A DNA stretch of 64,000 nucleotides from Sphingobacteriaceae bacterium (GCA_030682795.1 JAUXNJ010000008.1:111725-175724); one strand, 5' to 3'. Positions 43,840 through 52,415 are shown, counted from the first letter of the stretch. The notes: generated from the sequence alone by a model not told the origin. Translations and numbers: made by a program.

Positions 43840-44439
43840 ATGAAACGCAACATCCTCCTCAAAAGCAGCTTGGTTATCCTCGCGCTTACCCTCACCCTCG
43901 CGGGCACCAGCTGCAAAAGCAAGAAAAAAGCTGACAAGGTCATCACCCCTTCTTCAGAAGGCGAGATTGAAGTAAAACTATATTGCTCTGGCGACGAATA
44001 CTTCAGCACTGCCGAAAAATTCCGCGCCAATGCCGTTGGTGAAAGCATGGACCAGAATACTGCCAAACGCAAAGCCCTCAATGAGGCACGTACACAGTTG
44101 GCTTCTTCTATTCAAACCACCATCAAAGCAACCACCGACAATTATGTGAACTCACGTGAGTTCAATAATAAAGAAGAAGTTTTAGAGCGCTTCGAGTCCT
44201 TAAGCCGCGAAGTTGTAAACCAGCAGCTCAATGGCACCCGCACCATTTGCGAGCGTTTGACTAAAACGCCACAAGGGACTTTTAAATCTTACGTAGCCAT
44301 TGAATTAGGTGGTAACGACTTCCTCAAAAGCATGAACGATCGTTTGAGCAAGGACGAGCGCCTGCGCATTGATTACGATTACGAGAAGTTTAAGCAGACT
44401 TTTGACAAAGAAATGGAGAAGTTTGAAAAAGGGCGCTAA
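43840..44439 (+). CDS. Small LPP20-like envelope protein, 199 aa
   Basis: An N-terminal signal reaches Cys25 in LAGTSC, an imperfect lipobox. Basic KSKKKADK follows. The core QNTAKRKALNEARTQLASSIQTTIKATTDNYV is the LPP20 helix pattern, and FKSYVAIELGG matches its terminal strand. The C-terminus is a charged helix. It is the third gene of the CsgG/LPP20 operon and is followed by a strong terminator. Confidence 0.78.
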   Translation: MKRNILLKSSLVILALTLTLAGTSCKSKKKADKVITPSSEGEIEVKLYCSGDEYFSTAEKFRANAVGESMDQNTAKRKALNEARTQLASSIQTTIKATTDNYVNSREFNNKEEVLERFESLSREVVNQQLNGTRTICERLTKTPQGTFKSYVAIELGGNDFLKSMNDRLSKDERLRIDYDYEKFKQTFDKEMEKFEKGR

Positions 44440-44454
44440 ACCTTTTTTTAAAGG

Positions 44455-44488
44455 AAAAAGCAGTTGAGTTATTCAGCTGCTTTTTTTT
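44455..44488 (+). terminator. Terminator of the CsgG/LPP20 operon
   Basis: AAAAAGCAGTTGA pairs with TCAGCTGCTTTTT (one G-T pair) around a short loop and is followed by a T-tract. Confidence 0.88.
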
Positions 44489-44539
44489 GTTTTATATTGG
44501 GGTGACGTTGGTGCATAACACAATCAACAGAAGCTACAC

Positions 44540-46537
44540 ATGGTTAGATTGCTGGTTTTTATTGCTTTGATTGTTTTTTGTTGCCTGCCTGTGTGTGGGC
44601 AAGACCAGAATTGTGAGTCGAAATTTGCAGCCAAAGTGAAGGGAATGCCCGCGGAAGACACCTTGGCAGCCCGCATCAGCTACATAGAGTGCCTGATGTA
44701 TGAAAATCCTACTCAGGCCATGTCCGCCATTAAAGCTTACATGACGCGCAAGGATGTTCTGGAAAATAAAAATGTATACCGTACTTCTCAGTTTTTGTAT
44801 GCAAATATCTTATTGAACCAATCGGAATTTGAACAAGCCTTGGTGGTATATGATACCTTAAATGCAAGAGCTGAAGCGGAAGAGGATTATTACCGAAAAG
44901 CCTATGTGGCGCTTAATAAAGGCATCATTTACCGCCGAATGGGCCAACATGGCAAATGTTTGGAGGAGTATGTAAAAGGTTTAGAAGCTGCGCGAAAGTG
45001 TGAGCACACAGGCATGCAGGCCACAGTTTTGCAAAATATGGGTGTGTTTTACAACACCATTGAGCAATTTGAAAACGCCATTACCAGTCTCAAAGAAGCC
45101 TTTCAGCTATATGCTCAGGATAAAAATGAACGCGGCAAAGCCATGGTGGCTGCCAACTTAGGCATTAGTTTAAAAAACTTGGGTCAAACCGACTCTGCCT
45201 TGGTGTATTATATTGAGGCAGCTAGTAGTTTCGAAAAGGAAGGAGATTTCTATAACCTCGCTAAAATGAAGTCTAACATCGGTCAGTTATACATGGCCGT
45301 CGAAGGGTATGGTCCTGCTGCTGTTTATTTAGAAGAGGCCATCACGATGATGGAAAAGCAGAACAACTATAGCGATCTCATAAATACCCTAAATGCACAA
45401 GCCGATTTACTGATTCGGCAAGCGAAATTTGATGCTGCCCAGCGCAGTGCAGCCAGGGCCGCTGCTTTGGCTGAAGAAAAACAGTCCTGGTACGGTGCCC
45501 GCAACGCCTATGCCTACCTCGCTACTGCACAGGAAAAGCTTGGTAATTACAAAGCTGCCCTGGATGCACATCGCAAAAGCGTGGTGTTTAACGATTCGCT
45601 GAACAGTGAAGAGCAGCAAGAGCTTTTAGCTGAGATGCAAGCCAAGTACGAGGCAGAAAAAAAAGATTTGGAATTACTCGCGAAAGACAATGAATTGGCC
45701 TTACAAAGTGCGCAGCTGAAATTAGTGAATTACACCAGCTTGCTATTACTGCTGGTAATTGGCATTTTGGCGTTCAATTTTGTACGTATTCGCAAGTTAA
45801 ATCGCCTTTTGTCAACGCAAGGAGCACTCTTAGCAGATAAAAATCAGGCTTTGGCAAGTATGGGGGATTTTAAAGACCGGCTGCTGACCATTATTTCACA
45901 TGATGTACGCAATCCTTTAACCGGTCTAAAGTCAATCCTTGCGCTCCAAGCCTCCGGTGCTATCAGTCAGGAAGAGTTTGACGAATGGAACATCGAAGCT
46001 ACCAAACGCATTGATGCGGCTTTGAGCATGCTCGGCAATTTGTTGGAATGGTCGAAGTCGCAATTGGTGGGCCTTAAACCTTTTGTTGAGGAGTTCTCTG
46101 GTGAGTTATTTATGCGCGAGCTTATTGAACAGGTGCAGTATCAAGCAGCGCTCAAGGGAGTAACCTTAAAGTGGGAGGTGGCACCTACGCTCATTTGTCA
46201 TACTGACCGCCATATGTTACGTACCTCTGCCTATAACCTCATCAATAATGCCATCAAGTTTTCGGACAAAACCGAGGTAGTACATATTGAATTGCGTAAA
46301 CAAGGCGGTGAATTGTTGTTGCGGGTGGTAGACCAGGGCATTGGCATGAGTGCTGAGCAATTAGAGCGGGTGCGCAATCCTCAAGATATTTACACCACTT
46401 ATGGCACCGAAAACGAAAAAGGTACAGGCATTGGTTTGGTGCTGGCCTACGATTTGGTGGCGACCATGGGCGGCCGCATTGAGGTGCAAAGTACTTTAGG
46501 TGAAGGCAGTACTTTTACCGTCTTTTTACCGCATTAA
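44540..46537 (+). CDS. TPR-containing sensor histidine kinase, 665 aa
   Basis: A signal peptide (LLVFIALIVFCCLPVCG) leads to about seven TPR-type repeats in residues 30-370, such as VALNKGIIYRRMGQHGKCLEEYVKGLEAA. A coiled stretch, one membrane helix (YTSLLLLLVIGILAFNFV, near 400), and a kinase core follow: HisKA with LTIISHDVRNPLTG (His454) and an ATPase domain with NLINNAIKFSD, DQGIGMS and GTGIGLVLAYDL. Such periplasmic-TPR kinases are common in Bacteroidota; their signals are mostly unknown. No response regulator is adjacent, so it is an orphan kinase here. Confidence 0.93.
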   Translation: MVRLLVFIALIVFCCLPVCGQDQNCESKFAAKVKGMPAEDTLAARISYIECLMYENPTQAMSAIKAYMTRKDVLENKNVYRTSQFLYANILLNQSEFEQALVVYDTLNARAEAEEDYYRKAYVALNKGIIYRRMGQHGKCLEEYVKGLEAARKCEHTGMQATVLQNMGVFYNTIEQFENAITSLKEAFQLYAQDKNERGKAMVAANLGISLKNLGQTDSALVYYIEAASSFEKEGDFYNLAKMKSNIGQLYMAVEGYGPAAVYLEEAITMMEKQNNYSDLINTLNAQADLLIRQAKFDAAQRSAARAAALAEEKQSWYGARNAYAYLATAQEKLGNYKAALDAHRKSVVFNDSLNSEEQQELLAEMQAKYEAEKKDLELLAKDNELALQSAQLKLVNYTSLLLLLVIGILAFNFVRIRKLNRLLSTQGALLADKNQALASMGDFKDRLLTIISHDVRNPLTGLKSILALQASGAISQEEFDEWNIEATKRIDAALSMLGNLLEWSKSQLVGLKPFVEEFSGELFMRELIEQVQYQAALKGVTLKWEVAPTLICHTDRHMLRTSAYNLINNAIKFSDKTEVVHIELRKQGGELLLRVVDQGIGMSAEQLERVRNPQDIYTTYGTENEKGTGIGLVLAYDLVATMGGRIEVQSTLGEGSTFTVFLPH

Positions 46538-46540
46538 CCG

Positions 46541-46548
46541 TATTTTTG
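46541..46548 (+). promoter_or_regulatory. -7 box TATTTTTG, 4 nt before orphan-gene ATG
   Basis: TATTTTTG starts four bases after the kinase stop and is followed by CGGG and ATG 46553. It gives the orphan gene its own leaderless promoter within a 15-nt gap. Confidence 0.55.
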
Positions 46549-46552
46549 CGGG

Positions 46553-47083
46553 ATGGAAGCGCAACAAATACTCCTTTACGGAATTATTGATGATAATTTG
46601 GTTTTGGCCCCAGAAGCCGAAGTACTGGCACAGGCCAGGATTTGGCATGCCATTAAAAATGCTGAAACTTGGCAAGACTTCCTCGATTTTACCTCCCAGG
46701 AGACTTTCGATGGACTGATGCTCGAAATTCTGGAGGTCTTAGGCCACGAAGCACTCTACACGCAGTATTTGATGGGCGAAGACTTAAGCAGCTACATCAC
46801 CGATTTGTATTTGCCTCAGCCGGAGGATCCTTTTAGCACTGATTTGATGCCAGGTTTTGAAGAAGGCACCTACATGCCAGTGTTTGCGCAAGAAATGATT
46901 GCGTGGCTGCCGGAGGATTTGCAGGAGCATTTGGGTCAAATCGATCGCCATCCCATCCACGAATTTATTTATCGCATTGAGCCCGAAAAGGCAGAGATGG
47001 TGGTGCAAACGCTTGCTGCAGCCGGTTATGTGGTGAAGCTCAATCAGGAATTGATGGAGCAGGCACATGGCTTGCGCGACTAG
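46553..47083 (+). CDS. Uncharacterised soluble protein, 176 aa
   Basis: An acidic protein without signal peptide or membrane helices, mostly helical, with WHAIKNAETWQDFLDFTSQETFDGLMLEIL, several Asp/Glu-Pro loops and EFIYRIEPEKAEMVVQTLAAAGYVVKLN near the end. I recognise no family. It follows the histidine kinase by 15 nt and has its own -7 box. Its last 44 bases overlap the end of the convergent MFS gene, which is unusual and places the final 14 codons in doubt or under antisense constraint. Confidence 0.7.
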   Translation: MEAQQILLYGIIDDNLVLAPEAEVLAQARIWHAIKNAETWQDFLDFTSQETFDGLMLEILEVLGHEALYTQYLMGEDLSSYITDLYLPQPEDPFSTDLMPGFEEGTYMPVFAQEMIAWLPEDLQEHLGQIDRHPIHEFIYRIEPEKAEMVVQTLAAAGYVVKLNQELMEQAHGLRD

Positions 47084-48302
47084 CTTGCCGACGAAGTACC
47101 AAGCTGAGTACTAGCCAAGAGGCAGCAATAAACAGGGCTGCGCCATAAATCGGCATGCGGATGTCGAGTCCTACAATCACCCCCCCAATCAAAGGCGGCA
47201 GCATTTGTGCCACGGCATTTACCGATTGGTTGATGCCGAGTATCTCCCCCTGAATGCTTGGTCCTGCCAAATTCGATACCGTAGCCGTGATGTTGGGCGA
47301 CGACAAGCCTTGAAAGATGCTGATGAACGGCAACACTAAAAACAGCTGCCAGCTTACATTGGGTACCAGCAAAAGCAACATTGCCATGGCCAAAAGCGGC
47401 AGGGAGAAGCGCAGCACTTGTGGCGCCGTAAAACGTTTTGAAACCGGTCGGATGAAGATGCCTTGGGTGAGCGCAATCCAAATGCCCATATAGCCAAACA
47501 GCTGCCCAATATCCGCTTCCCGGTAGTCAAAGGCTTCGATGAGGTACACCTGAATAAATTGGGTAAAGAAGGTGAAGCCAAAAATGAAGAGGAAGGAAAC
47601 AGCAAAAATGCTACGCAAACTTTTGTTGGTGAAGGCCGTCCGGATGTTGCGAAAGCCAGTGGTGAAGTTGAGCGAACGGTTGACTTTGGCACCGATGGTT
47701 TCTCGGAATTTAAACTGAATCAGCGCTAAATTAATGACAGCTAAAATGGCCGAGAACCAAAAGGGGGTGGCGTAGGTAAACCAGCTCACGAGCTCGTTGT
47801 TGGCGAGTTGTCCCCCCAAAAACGGCCCAATTACAAAGCCAATGCCAAAGGCAGCGCCCACCATCCCAAAGTTCTTGCTTTTCTCTTCTGGCTTGCTGAT
47901 GTCGGCCAGCGACGAATAAATGACCGCCAAATTGCCTGCACAAAAGCCGTTGAGCATGCGACCGGCAAACAACATCCAAGTGGCACCCAGCTCTATGCCG
48001 CTGCCAATAATGAGGTAGCCCAAAGTGGTGCCGATGATGGAGCCAAAAAGGACTTTCTTCCGCCCCAATTTGTCGCTGAGCGCCCCCAGGAAGCTCGAGC
48101 CGAAGAACTGCATGAGCGAAAAGCTCGAAATGAGTACGCCCATAAGCATGGTGCGCTGCTGAAAGCTGTAATGGTCGGGTAGCAAATGGTGCTCCACATC
48201 CAAAAACAGGGGCGCGATGATGGGGATGATGATGCCTACCCCGAGCAAATCGAGGAAGGTCGTAAAAAAGATGATGCCGAGCTGACTCTTGGGTTTGGCC
48301 AT
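47040..48302 (-). CDS. MFS transporter, TCR/Tet-like, 420 aa
   Basis: Twelve hydrophobic helices are present. Helix 1 reads IIFFTTFLDLLGVGIIIPIIAPLF, the loop 2-3 motif FLGALSDKLGRKKVLFGSIIG is the MFS signature, and helix 5 has the antiporter motif FGIGFVIGPFLGG. This resembles tetracycline-type drug:H+ antiporters, but many such proteins have other cargo, so resistance should not be inferred. It starts three nucleotides after the psd stop. Its 3' end overlaps the opposite-strand orphan gene by 44 bases. Confidence 0.9.
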   Translation of the reverse strand: MAKPKSQLGIIFFTTFLDLLGVGIIIPIIAPLFLDVEHHLLPDHYSFQQRTMLMGVLISSFSLMQFFGSSFLGALSDKLGRKKVLFGSIIGTTLGYLIIGSGIELGATWMLFAGRMLNGFCAGNLAVIYSSLADISKPEEKSKNFGMVGAAFGIGFVIGPFLGGQLANNELVSWFTYATPFWFSAILAVINLALIQFKFRETIGAKVNRSLNFTTGFRNIRTAFTNKSLRSIFAVSFLFIFGFTFFTQFIQVYLIEAFDYREADIGQLFGYMGIWIALTQGIFIRPVSKRFTAPQVLRFSLPLLAMAMLLLLVPNVSWQLFLVLPFISIFQGLSSPNITATVSNLAGPSIQGEILGINQSVNAVAQMLPPLIGGVIVGLDIRMPIYGAALFIAASWLVLSLVLRRQASRASHVPAPSIPD

Positions 48303-48305
48303 TGC

Positions 48306-48962
48306 TTATTCGAAGGTGGCCAGTATGGTTTCGCCTCCGCGTACTTTGTCGTTGATGTTCACATTCACCTTGGTGCCTACGGGCAAAAAGATGTCGATGC
48401 GACTACCAAACTTAATGAAGCCGTACTCTTGTCCTTGCACCACCGGATCGCCCTCTTTGATGTACCAACGAATGCGGCGTGCTACGGCGCCTGCAATTTG
48501 GCGATACAGTACTGGAATGCCCGCTTCGTTTTCAACCACCACGGTAGTGCGCTCGTTGAGCGTTGAAGATTTAGGATGCCAGGCCACGAGGTATTTGCCT
48601 GGGTGGTATTTGAAAAACTTCACGGTGCCGGTTACCGGGTTGCGGTTGACGTGTACGTTTAACGGCGACATAAAAATGCTGAGCTGTAAACGCTTGCCTT
48701 TGAAGTATTCGGGCTCTTCCACATCCTCAATAATCACCATTTTGCCGTCGGCAGGGGCGATAACGTGCATCGGATTGATGACCGTGTTTCGGGTGGGGTT
48801 GCGGAAAAATTGCACCACCAGCACCACCATGGTAAGGATTACCAGGTAGCCAGCAGCTGAAACAATTTTGTAGTGGCCGAGAAAATGGTTCACGACCCAG
48901 GCCAGTACGCCTGCGAGCAGCAGGGTAGTGGCAATGATGGTATAGCCTTCGCGATGTATCAT
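48306..48962 (-). CDS. psd: Phosphatidylserine decarboxylase, short form, 218 aa
   Basis: Psd converts phosphatidylserine to phosphatidylethanolamine at the inner membrane. Two N-terminal helices (IIATTLLLAGVLAWVV and VILTMVVLVVQFF), PADGKMVIIEDV and HVNRNPVTG lead to the self-cleavage site KFGSRID. There Gly-Ser processing would create the pyruvoyl group. The size and FGS form match the short archaeal-type Psd. The ATG directly touches the T-tract of the preceding terminator, leaving no leader or ribosome-binding site. The MFS gene follows three nucleotides after the stop. Confidence 0.93.
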   Translation of the reverse strand: MIHREGYTIIATTLLLAGVLAWVVNHFLGHYKIVSAAGYLVILTMVVLVVQFFRNPTRNTVINPMHVIAPADGKMVIIEDVEEPEYFKGKRLQLSIFMSPLNVHVNRNPVTGTVKFFKYHPGKYLVAWHPKSSTLNERTTVVVENEAGIPVLYRQIAGAVARRIRWYIKEGDPVVQGQEYGFIKFGSRIDIFLPVGTKVNVNINDKVRGGETILATFE

Positions 48963-48988
48963 AAAAAAAGCCGCGCTTTTTGCGCGGC
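48963..48988 (-). terminator. Terminator of glutamate dehydrogenase, touching psd ATG
   Basis: On the minus strand GCCGCGC-AAAAA-GCGCGGC is followed by seven T residues (48969-48963). The next base is the A of the psd start codon at 48962. Confidence 0.85.
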
Positions 48989-49024
48989 CTCAAATTTCGT
49001 GTTTTGTATTGAAAGCACCAGCAA

Positions 49025-50296
49025 TTAAATGCCGCCTCTTAACAAGGTTACTTGAGCAACCTTGTCGATGGCCACCACGTAAGCCGCAATGCGCATGCTG
49101 CAGTTGTGCTGCAAGCTGGCTTGGTACACCTGCTCGAACGATTCTTTCATGTTACGGTCGGCGCGACGATTTACGCGCTCCTCAGTCCAGAAATAACCTA
49201 AACGGTTTTGTACCCACTCAAAATAGGATACTGTAACCCCGCCGGCGTTGGCCAAAATATCGGGTACTACCATAATGCCTTTTTCGTGGAGGATGTCGTC
49301 GGCAGAGGCGGAAACTGGACCGTTGGCACCTTCTACAATCAATTTCGCTTTGATGCGAGCTGCGTTGTGCTTGGTGATTTGATCTTCCATGGCTGCTGGT
49401 ACAAGTACGTCTACATCCAATTCCAACAATTGCTCGTTGGTGATTTTTTCGGCACCCGGGAAACCATCTAACTGACCTTTATTCGCTTTGCTGTAGGCAA
49501 TGGCTTCATCTACATTGATGCCGTTGGGATTGTAATAACCGCCAGTTACATCGCTGATGGCCAAAATTTTCAAGCCTTGCTGCTCAATGAGCTTGGCTGA
49601 TATGCTGCCTACGTTGCCAAAACCTTGTACGGCGCAGGTTGATTTAAACGGATTTAAACCCATCTTCAACATGGCTGAACGGGTGGCTACCATTACACCG
49701 CGACCAGTAGCTTCAACACGGCCCTTAGAGCCGCCCATCACCAATGGCTTGCCAGTTACAACGGCTGGTGAGCTGTAACCTACCAATTTGCTGTACTGGT
49801 CCATGAGCCAGGCCATTTCGCGTGGACCTGTACCCATGTCTGGGGCTGGAATGTCCTTTTCTGGACCAAAAACGTCGATCATAGCGCGGGTATAAGCACG
49901 GGTGAGGCGCTCTACTTCGCCGGCCGACATGCTGCGTGGATCGCATTTGATACCGCCTTTACCACCACCAAAGGGGATGTTCGATACGGCGCACTTCCAA
50001 GTCATCCAAGCGGCCAAAGCCTTTACTTCGTCGAGGTGCACATCCATCGAATACCGGATGCCGCCTTTGGCAGGACCGAGGTTGATGTTGTGTACCACGC
50101 GGAAGCCTTCGAAAACTTCGATGCGACCGTCGTCCATGGTGACAGGGAGACTTACGATGACCTGTTTGGCGGGCGATTTAAGTACATTGTACAAGCCTGC
50201 ATCGAGGTTGAGGATTTTGGCAGCGATGTCGAAGCGCGACATCATGGAATCGAATGGATTCTCGGCCACTTTTTGGATTTCAGCGTTTGCTGACAT
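49025..50296 (-). CDS. Glutamate dehydrogenase-type enzyme, 423 aa
   Basis: A hexameric-type Glu/Leu/Phe/Val dehydrogenase that interconverts glutamate and 2-oxoglutarate plus ammonia. Conserved elements are GFRVVHNINLGPAKGGIRYSMDV, the catalytic-lysine motif PFGGGKGGIKCDP, APDMGTGPREMAW, TGRGV and the Rossmann segment CAVQGFGNVGSISAKLI. Assignment to glutamate rests on the GPAKGG and GKGG forms. It is a different subtype from the 408-aa enzyme at 3187-4413. It has its own promoter and terminator and sits between cdsA and psd. Confidence 0.93.
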   Translation of the reverse strand: MSANAEIQKVAENPFDSMMSRFDIAAKILNLDAGLYNVLKSPAKQVIVSLPVTMDDGRIEVFEGFRVVHNINLGPAKGGIRYSMDVHLDEVKALAAWMTWKCAVSNIPFGGGKGGIKCDPRSMSAGEVERLTRAYTRAMIDVFGPEKDIPAPDMGTGPREMAWLMDQYSKLVGYSSPAVVTGKPLVMGGSKGRVEATGRGVMVATRSAMLKMGLNPFKSTCAVQGFGNVGSISAKLIEQQGLKILAISDVTGGYYNPNGINVDEAIAYSKANKGQLDGFPGAEKITNEQLLELDVDVLVPAAMEDQITKHNAARIKAKLIVEGANGPVSASADDILHEKGIMVVPDILANAGGVTVSYFEWVQNRLGYFWTEERVNRRADRNMKESFEQVYQASLQHNCSMRIAAYVVAIDKVAQVTLLRGGI

Positions 50297-50341
50297 GGTG
50301 ATGGTTTAGGTTAATGATTAAGAAATCGTTAAAAAACAGTT

Positions 50342-50349
50342 CAAAGTTA
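50342..50349 (-). promoter_or_regulatory. -7 box TAACTTTG for glutamate dehydrogenase
   Basis: A perfect TAnnTTTG match on the minus strand lies 45 nt upstream of the ATG at 50296, in the gap after cdsA. Confidence 0.5.
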
Positions 50350-50421
50350 TGAATTTGCACAAGCCGTGTGGCTTCTGGCTGCTTTTTTTTATGAATTTCT
50401 AATTTGCTGATTGCATGGAAG

Positions 50422-51243
50422 TTACCATACCTGAATGAGGCGGATGTAGGCATACACCATGGGAGCCGACAGAATCAACGAGTCGAAACGGTCGAGCACC
50501 CCACCATGCCCAGGCAATAAACTGCCGGAGTCTTTGCGATCGAAACTGCGTTTGAGCAGCGATTCGATGAGGTCGCCATATATGCCGCTTACCGACACAA
50601 TGCCAGCAATTACCACCCAATCGAGGCTGTCTAGGCTATCAAACATAGGCGCCACTACCAGCCAGCCAACCAGCAAAGCCGCCGCAATGCCACCCAAACT
50701 GCCTTCGATGGTTTTGTTGGGGGAGATGCGTTCGAATAATTTAGTTTTACCGATGGCACGGCCTACCACATAGGCTCCCGAATCGCTTACCCACAGAAAA
50801 ATAAAGATGCCCAGTACCAATTCGTAATTATAAAAACCAAAGGGCAAAAAGGCCATGTAGTTGAGCAGCGAAAAAGGCAGGGTAATATAGAGCAGCCCGA
50901 GCACCGTAAGCCCAATGTTTTCAAAAGGCTTATCTCGGTTTTTATACAACTCCACCAAAAAAAAGCTGGCGCAAATGGGGATGAGCAATTCTAGCCATTC
51001 AAAGGGAATAAGATCGGAAGCGGTGAGGGCGCAAAGTACATAGATGCTGGCTCCGGCAAAAAGGGAGGCAAAATAATCGCGTTTTTTGACTTTGGGTGCT
51101 GCCATGCGGTAGAACTCGAACAGGCCGACAGTGCTAATAAACAGGAAAAATAGACTGAAATAGTAGAAGCCGGTGGTGAGGCTGAAAATGATCAGTCCCA
51201 TGAGGACCGCCCCCGTAAGTATGCGTTGCACCAAATTATTCAT
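50422..51243 (-). CDS. cdsA: Phosphatidate cytidylyltransferase (CDP-DAG synthase), 273 aa
   Basis: CdsA makes CDP-diacylglycerol from phosphatidate and CTP, the branch point of phospholipid synthesis. Seven or so membrane helices precede the full CDS signature SLLKRSFDRKDSGSLLPGHG-GVLDRFDSL near the C-terminus, with the metal-binding Asp residues in SDSGAYVVG. The gene follows DUF2007 by nine nucleotides, probably in one transcript with the CPBP protease gene. Confidence 0.96.
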   Translation of the reverse strand: MNNLVQRILTGAVLMGLIIFSLTTGFYYFSLFFLFISTVGLFEFYRMAAPKVKKRDYFASLFAGASIYVLCALTASDLIPFEWLELLIPICASFFLVELYKNRDKPFENIGLTVLGLLYITLPFSLLNYMAFLPFGFYNYELVLGIFIFLWVSDSGAYVVGRAIGKTKLFERISPNKTIEGSLGGIAAALLVGWLVVAPMFDSLDSLDWVVIAGIVSVSGIYGDLIESLLKRSFDRKDSGSLLPGHGGVLDRFDSLILSAPMVYAYIRLIQVW

Positions 51244-51252
51244 CTCAAAAAA

Positions 51253-51462
51253 TTATTGGTCGCGCTCCATTAACAGCAGCAAGGCTTCCGCGGTGTTTTG
51301 TTGACTGGCAGGCACCATTACGGTGGCGCTGCCAAAAACTTGGTAGGAGGAGTCGCGCTGGTTCATCACAATGGCCTGCACCTCGTTTTCAGCCAAATAG
51401 GCTTTCACCAATTCTGCCTGCCAAGGGGTTTGTGTTTCGTATATTTTAATCCAGTCGCTCAA
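51253..51462 (-). CDS. DUF2007 putative signal-transducing protein, 69 aa
   Basis: A small soluble protein with the ferredoxin-like pattern WIKIYETQTPWQAELVKAYLAENEVQAIVMNQ and the typical end ATVMVPASQQNTAEALLLL. DUF2007 resembles GlnB/PII-like folds but lacks the T-loop; its role is unknown. It overlaps the CPBP gene by 17 bases and precedes cdsA, so it is likely cotranscribed with lipid genes. Confidence 0.87.
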   Translation of the reverse strand: MSDWIKIYETQTPWQAELVKAYLAENEVQAIVMNQRDSSYQVFGSATVMVPASQQNTAEALLLLMERDQ

Positions 51463-52375
51463 ATGCTCCGTCTTTTTTGCGGCTTTGCAGCCAATAAAGC
51501 CCCAATGTAGTTAATAAAACGCTGGCAATAACCATCCAAAGGGGCAAGGCACTCAGCTGTTCTTCATCAAAGCCCACCCAGCCGTTGCGCATGCTGTATT
51601 CGCCCAAAACGGCCACGCCATTGTTTACAAAGTGTCCAAAGATAGCGGGTAAAAGGCTTCCCGTCCAAAAAACGAGGTAGCCAAACAGCGCGCCGAGCAG
51701 CATGCGGGGCAAAAAGCCAAACCATTGCATGTGAATGGCGCTAAAGAGGATGGCGGTAACCCAAATGGCGATGTGGGGATTGCGACTGGCTTGGTAAAAG
51801 CTGCGCTGCAGGATGCCGCGGAAGATGATTTCTTCGCCCACGGCCGGTAGAAGCACGAGGATGCCGATGTTGATCAAGAAAGCGGTGGAGTCGGTGCGTT
51901 GCATCAATAGCCCGATGGTTTTTTCGGCTTGCGCTTCACTGGCCCGCAGTTGAGCCTCTAGCTCGGCCCATGCGGCGGGTAGTTTGAGGCCTTGGTTCCA
52001 GCCATACACGGTGTATATGAGGGGAATGCTGCCAATCACCAGCACCAAAACGGCGGCATAGGTTAACCAAGGGGTTTTGTGTTGTAGTCCGAGCGGCGCA
52101 AAAGGGGTGTTAAAATCCCAATAATAACTAAAAATCAGGCCCGGCACTAAAAAAACGCCGATGGCAGTGATGCTTTGCAGGTACCAAATGAGGGGCACCA
52201 GCTTGGGGTCTTCCAGGTTGCCGTCCATCATGGCGGTGGCAGGTAAACCAGTAACCGCCATCGAACTGCTGAGCGCCAGCATGGCCAAAAGTCCGCCACT
52301 CAGCATGCACAACAGCACTAAAAGCAGCATTTGGAGGAAGGGCGGGTGCTCGCGCAAGGACTTGTCTGACAGCAT
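51446..52375 (-). CDS. CPBP-family intramembrane glutamic endopeptidase, 309 aa
   Basis: About eight membrane helices hold the catalytic motif VGEEIIFRGILQRSF (EExxxR), followed by FSAIHMQWFGFLPRMLLGALFGYL, which includes the FxxxH motif, and the third motif HFVNN. The CPBP/Rce1-like family cleaves prenylated or other membrane substrates; here the target is unknown. It is first in the CPBP-DUF2007-cdsA unit and shares a compact divergent promoter region with dusB. Confidence 0.9.
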   Translation of the reverse strand: MLSDKSLREHPPFLQMLLLVLLCMLSGGLLAMLALSSSMAVTGLPATAMMDGNLEDPKLVPLIWYLQSITAIGVFLVPGLIFSYYWDFNTPFAPLGLQHKTPWLTYAAVLVLVIGSIPLIYTVYGWNQGLKLPAAWAELEAQLRASEAQAEKTIGLLMQRTDSTAFLINIGILVLLPAVGEEIIFRGILQRSFYQASRNPHIAIWVTAILFSAIHMQWFGFLPRMLLGALFGYLVFWTGSLLPAIFGHFVNNGVAVLGEYSMRNGWVGFDEEQLSALPLWMVIASVLLTTLGLYWLQSRKKDGAFERLD

Positions 52376-52390
52376 TTGACGAAATTTTGC

Positions 52391-52400
52391 GTAAATTTAC
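52391..52400. promoter_or_regulatory. Palindromic GTAAATTTAC shared by divergent genes
   Basis: GTAAATTTAC is its own reverse complement. It contains TAAATTTA, one base off the -7 consensus, on both strands. It lies exactly 15 nt from the dusB ATG (52416) and 15 nt from the CPBP ATG (52375). Confidence 0.45.
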
Positions 52401-52415
52401 ACGATTTTTTAGGCT

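Noticed and set aside
41051..44439. Calling the lipoprotein operon a curli export system because of the CsgG-like domain.
   Set aside because: No CsgA/B/E/F-type genes are present, and the protein has TPRs and an LpoB-like pattern; the partners are LPP20 proteins.
47040..48302. Calling the MFS gene a tetracycline resistance determinant.
   Set aside because: The motifs are those of the wider TCR/MFS group; the genomic context is phospholipid synthesis and nothing points to drug resistance.
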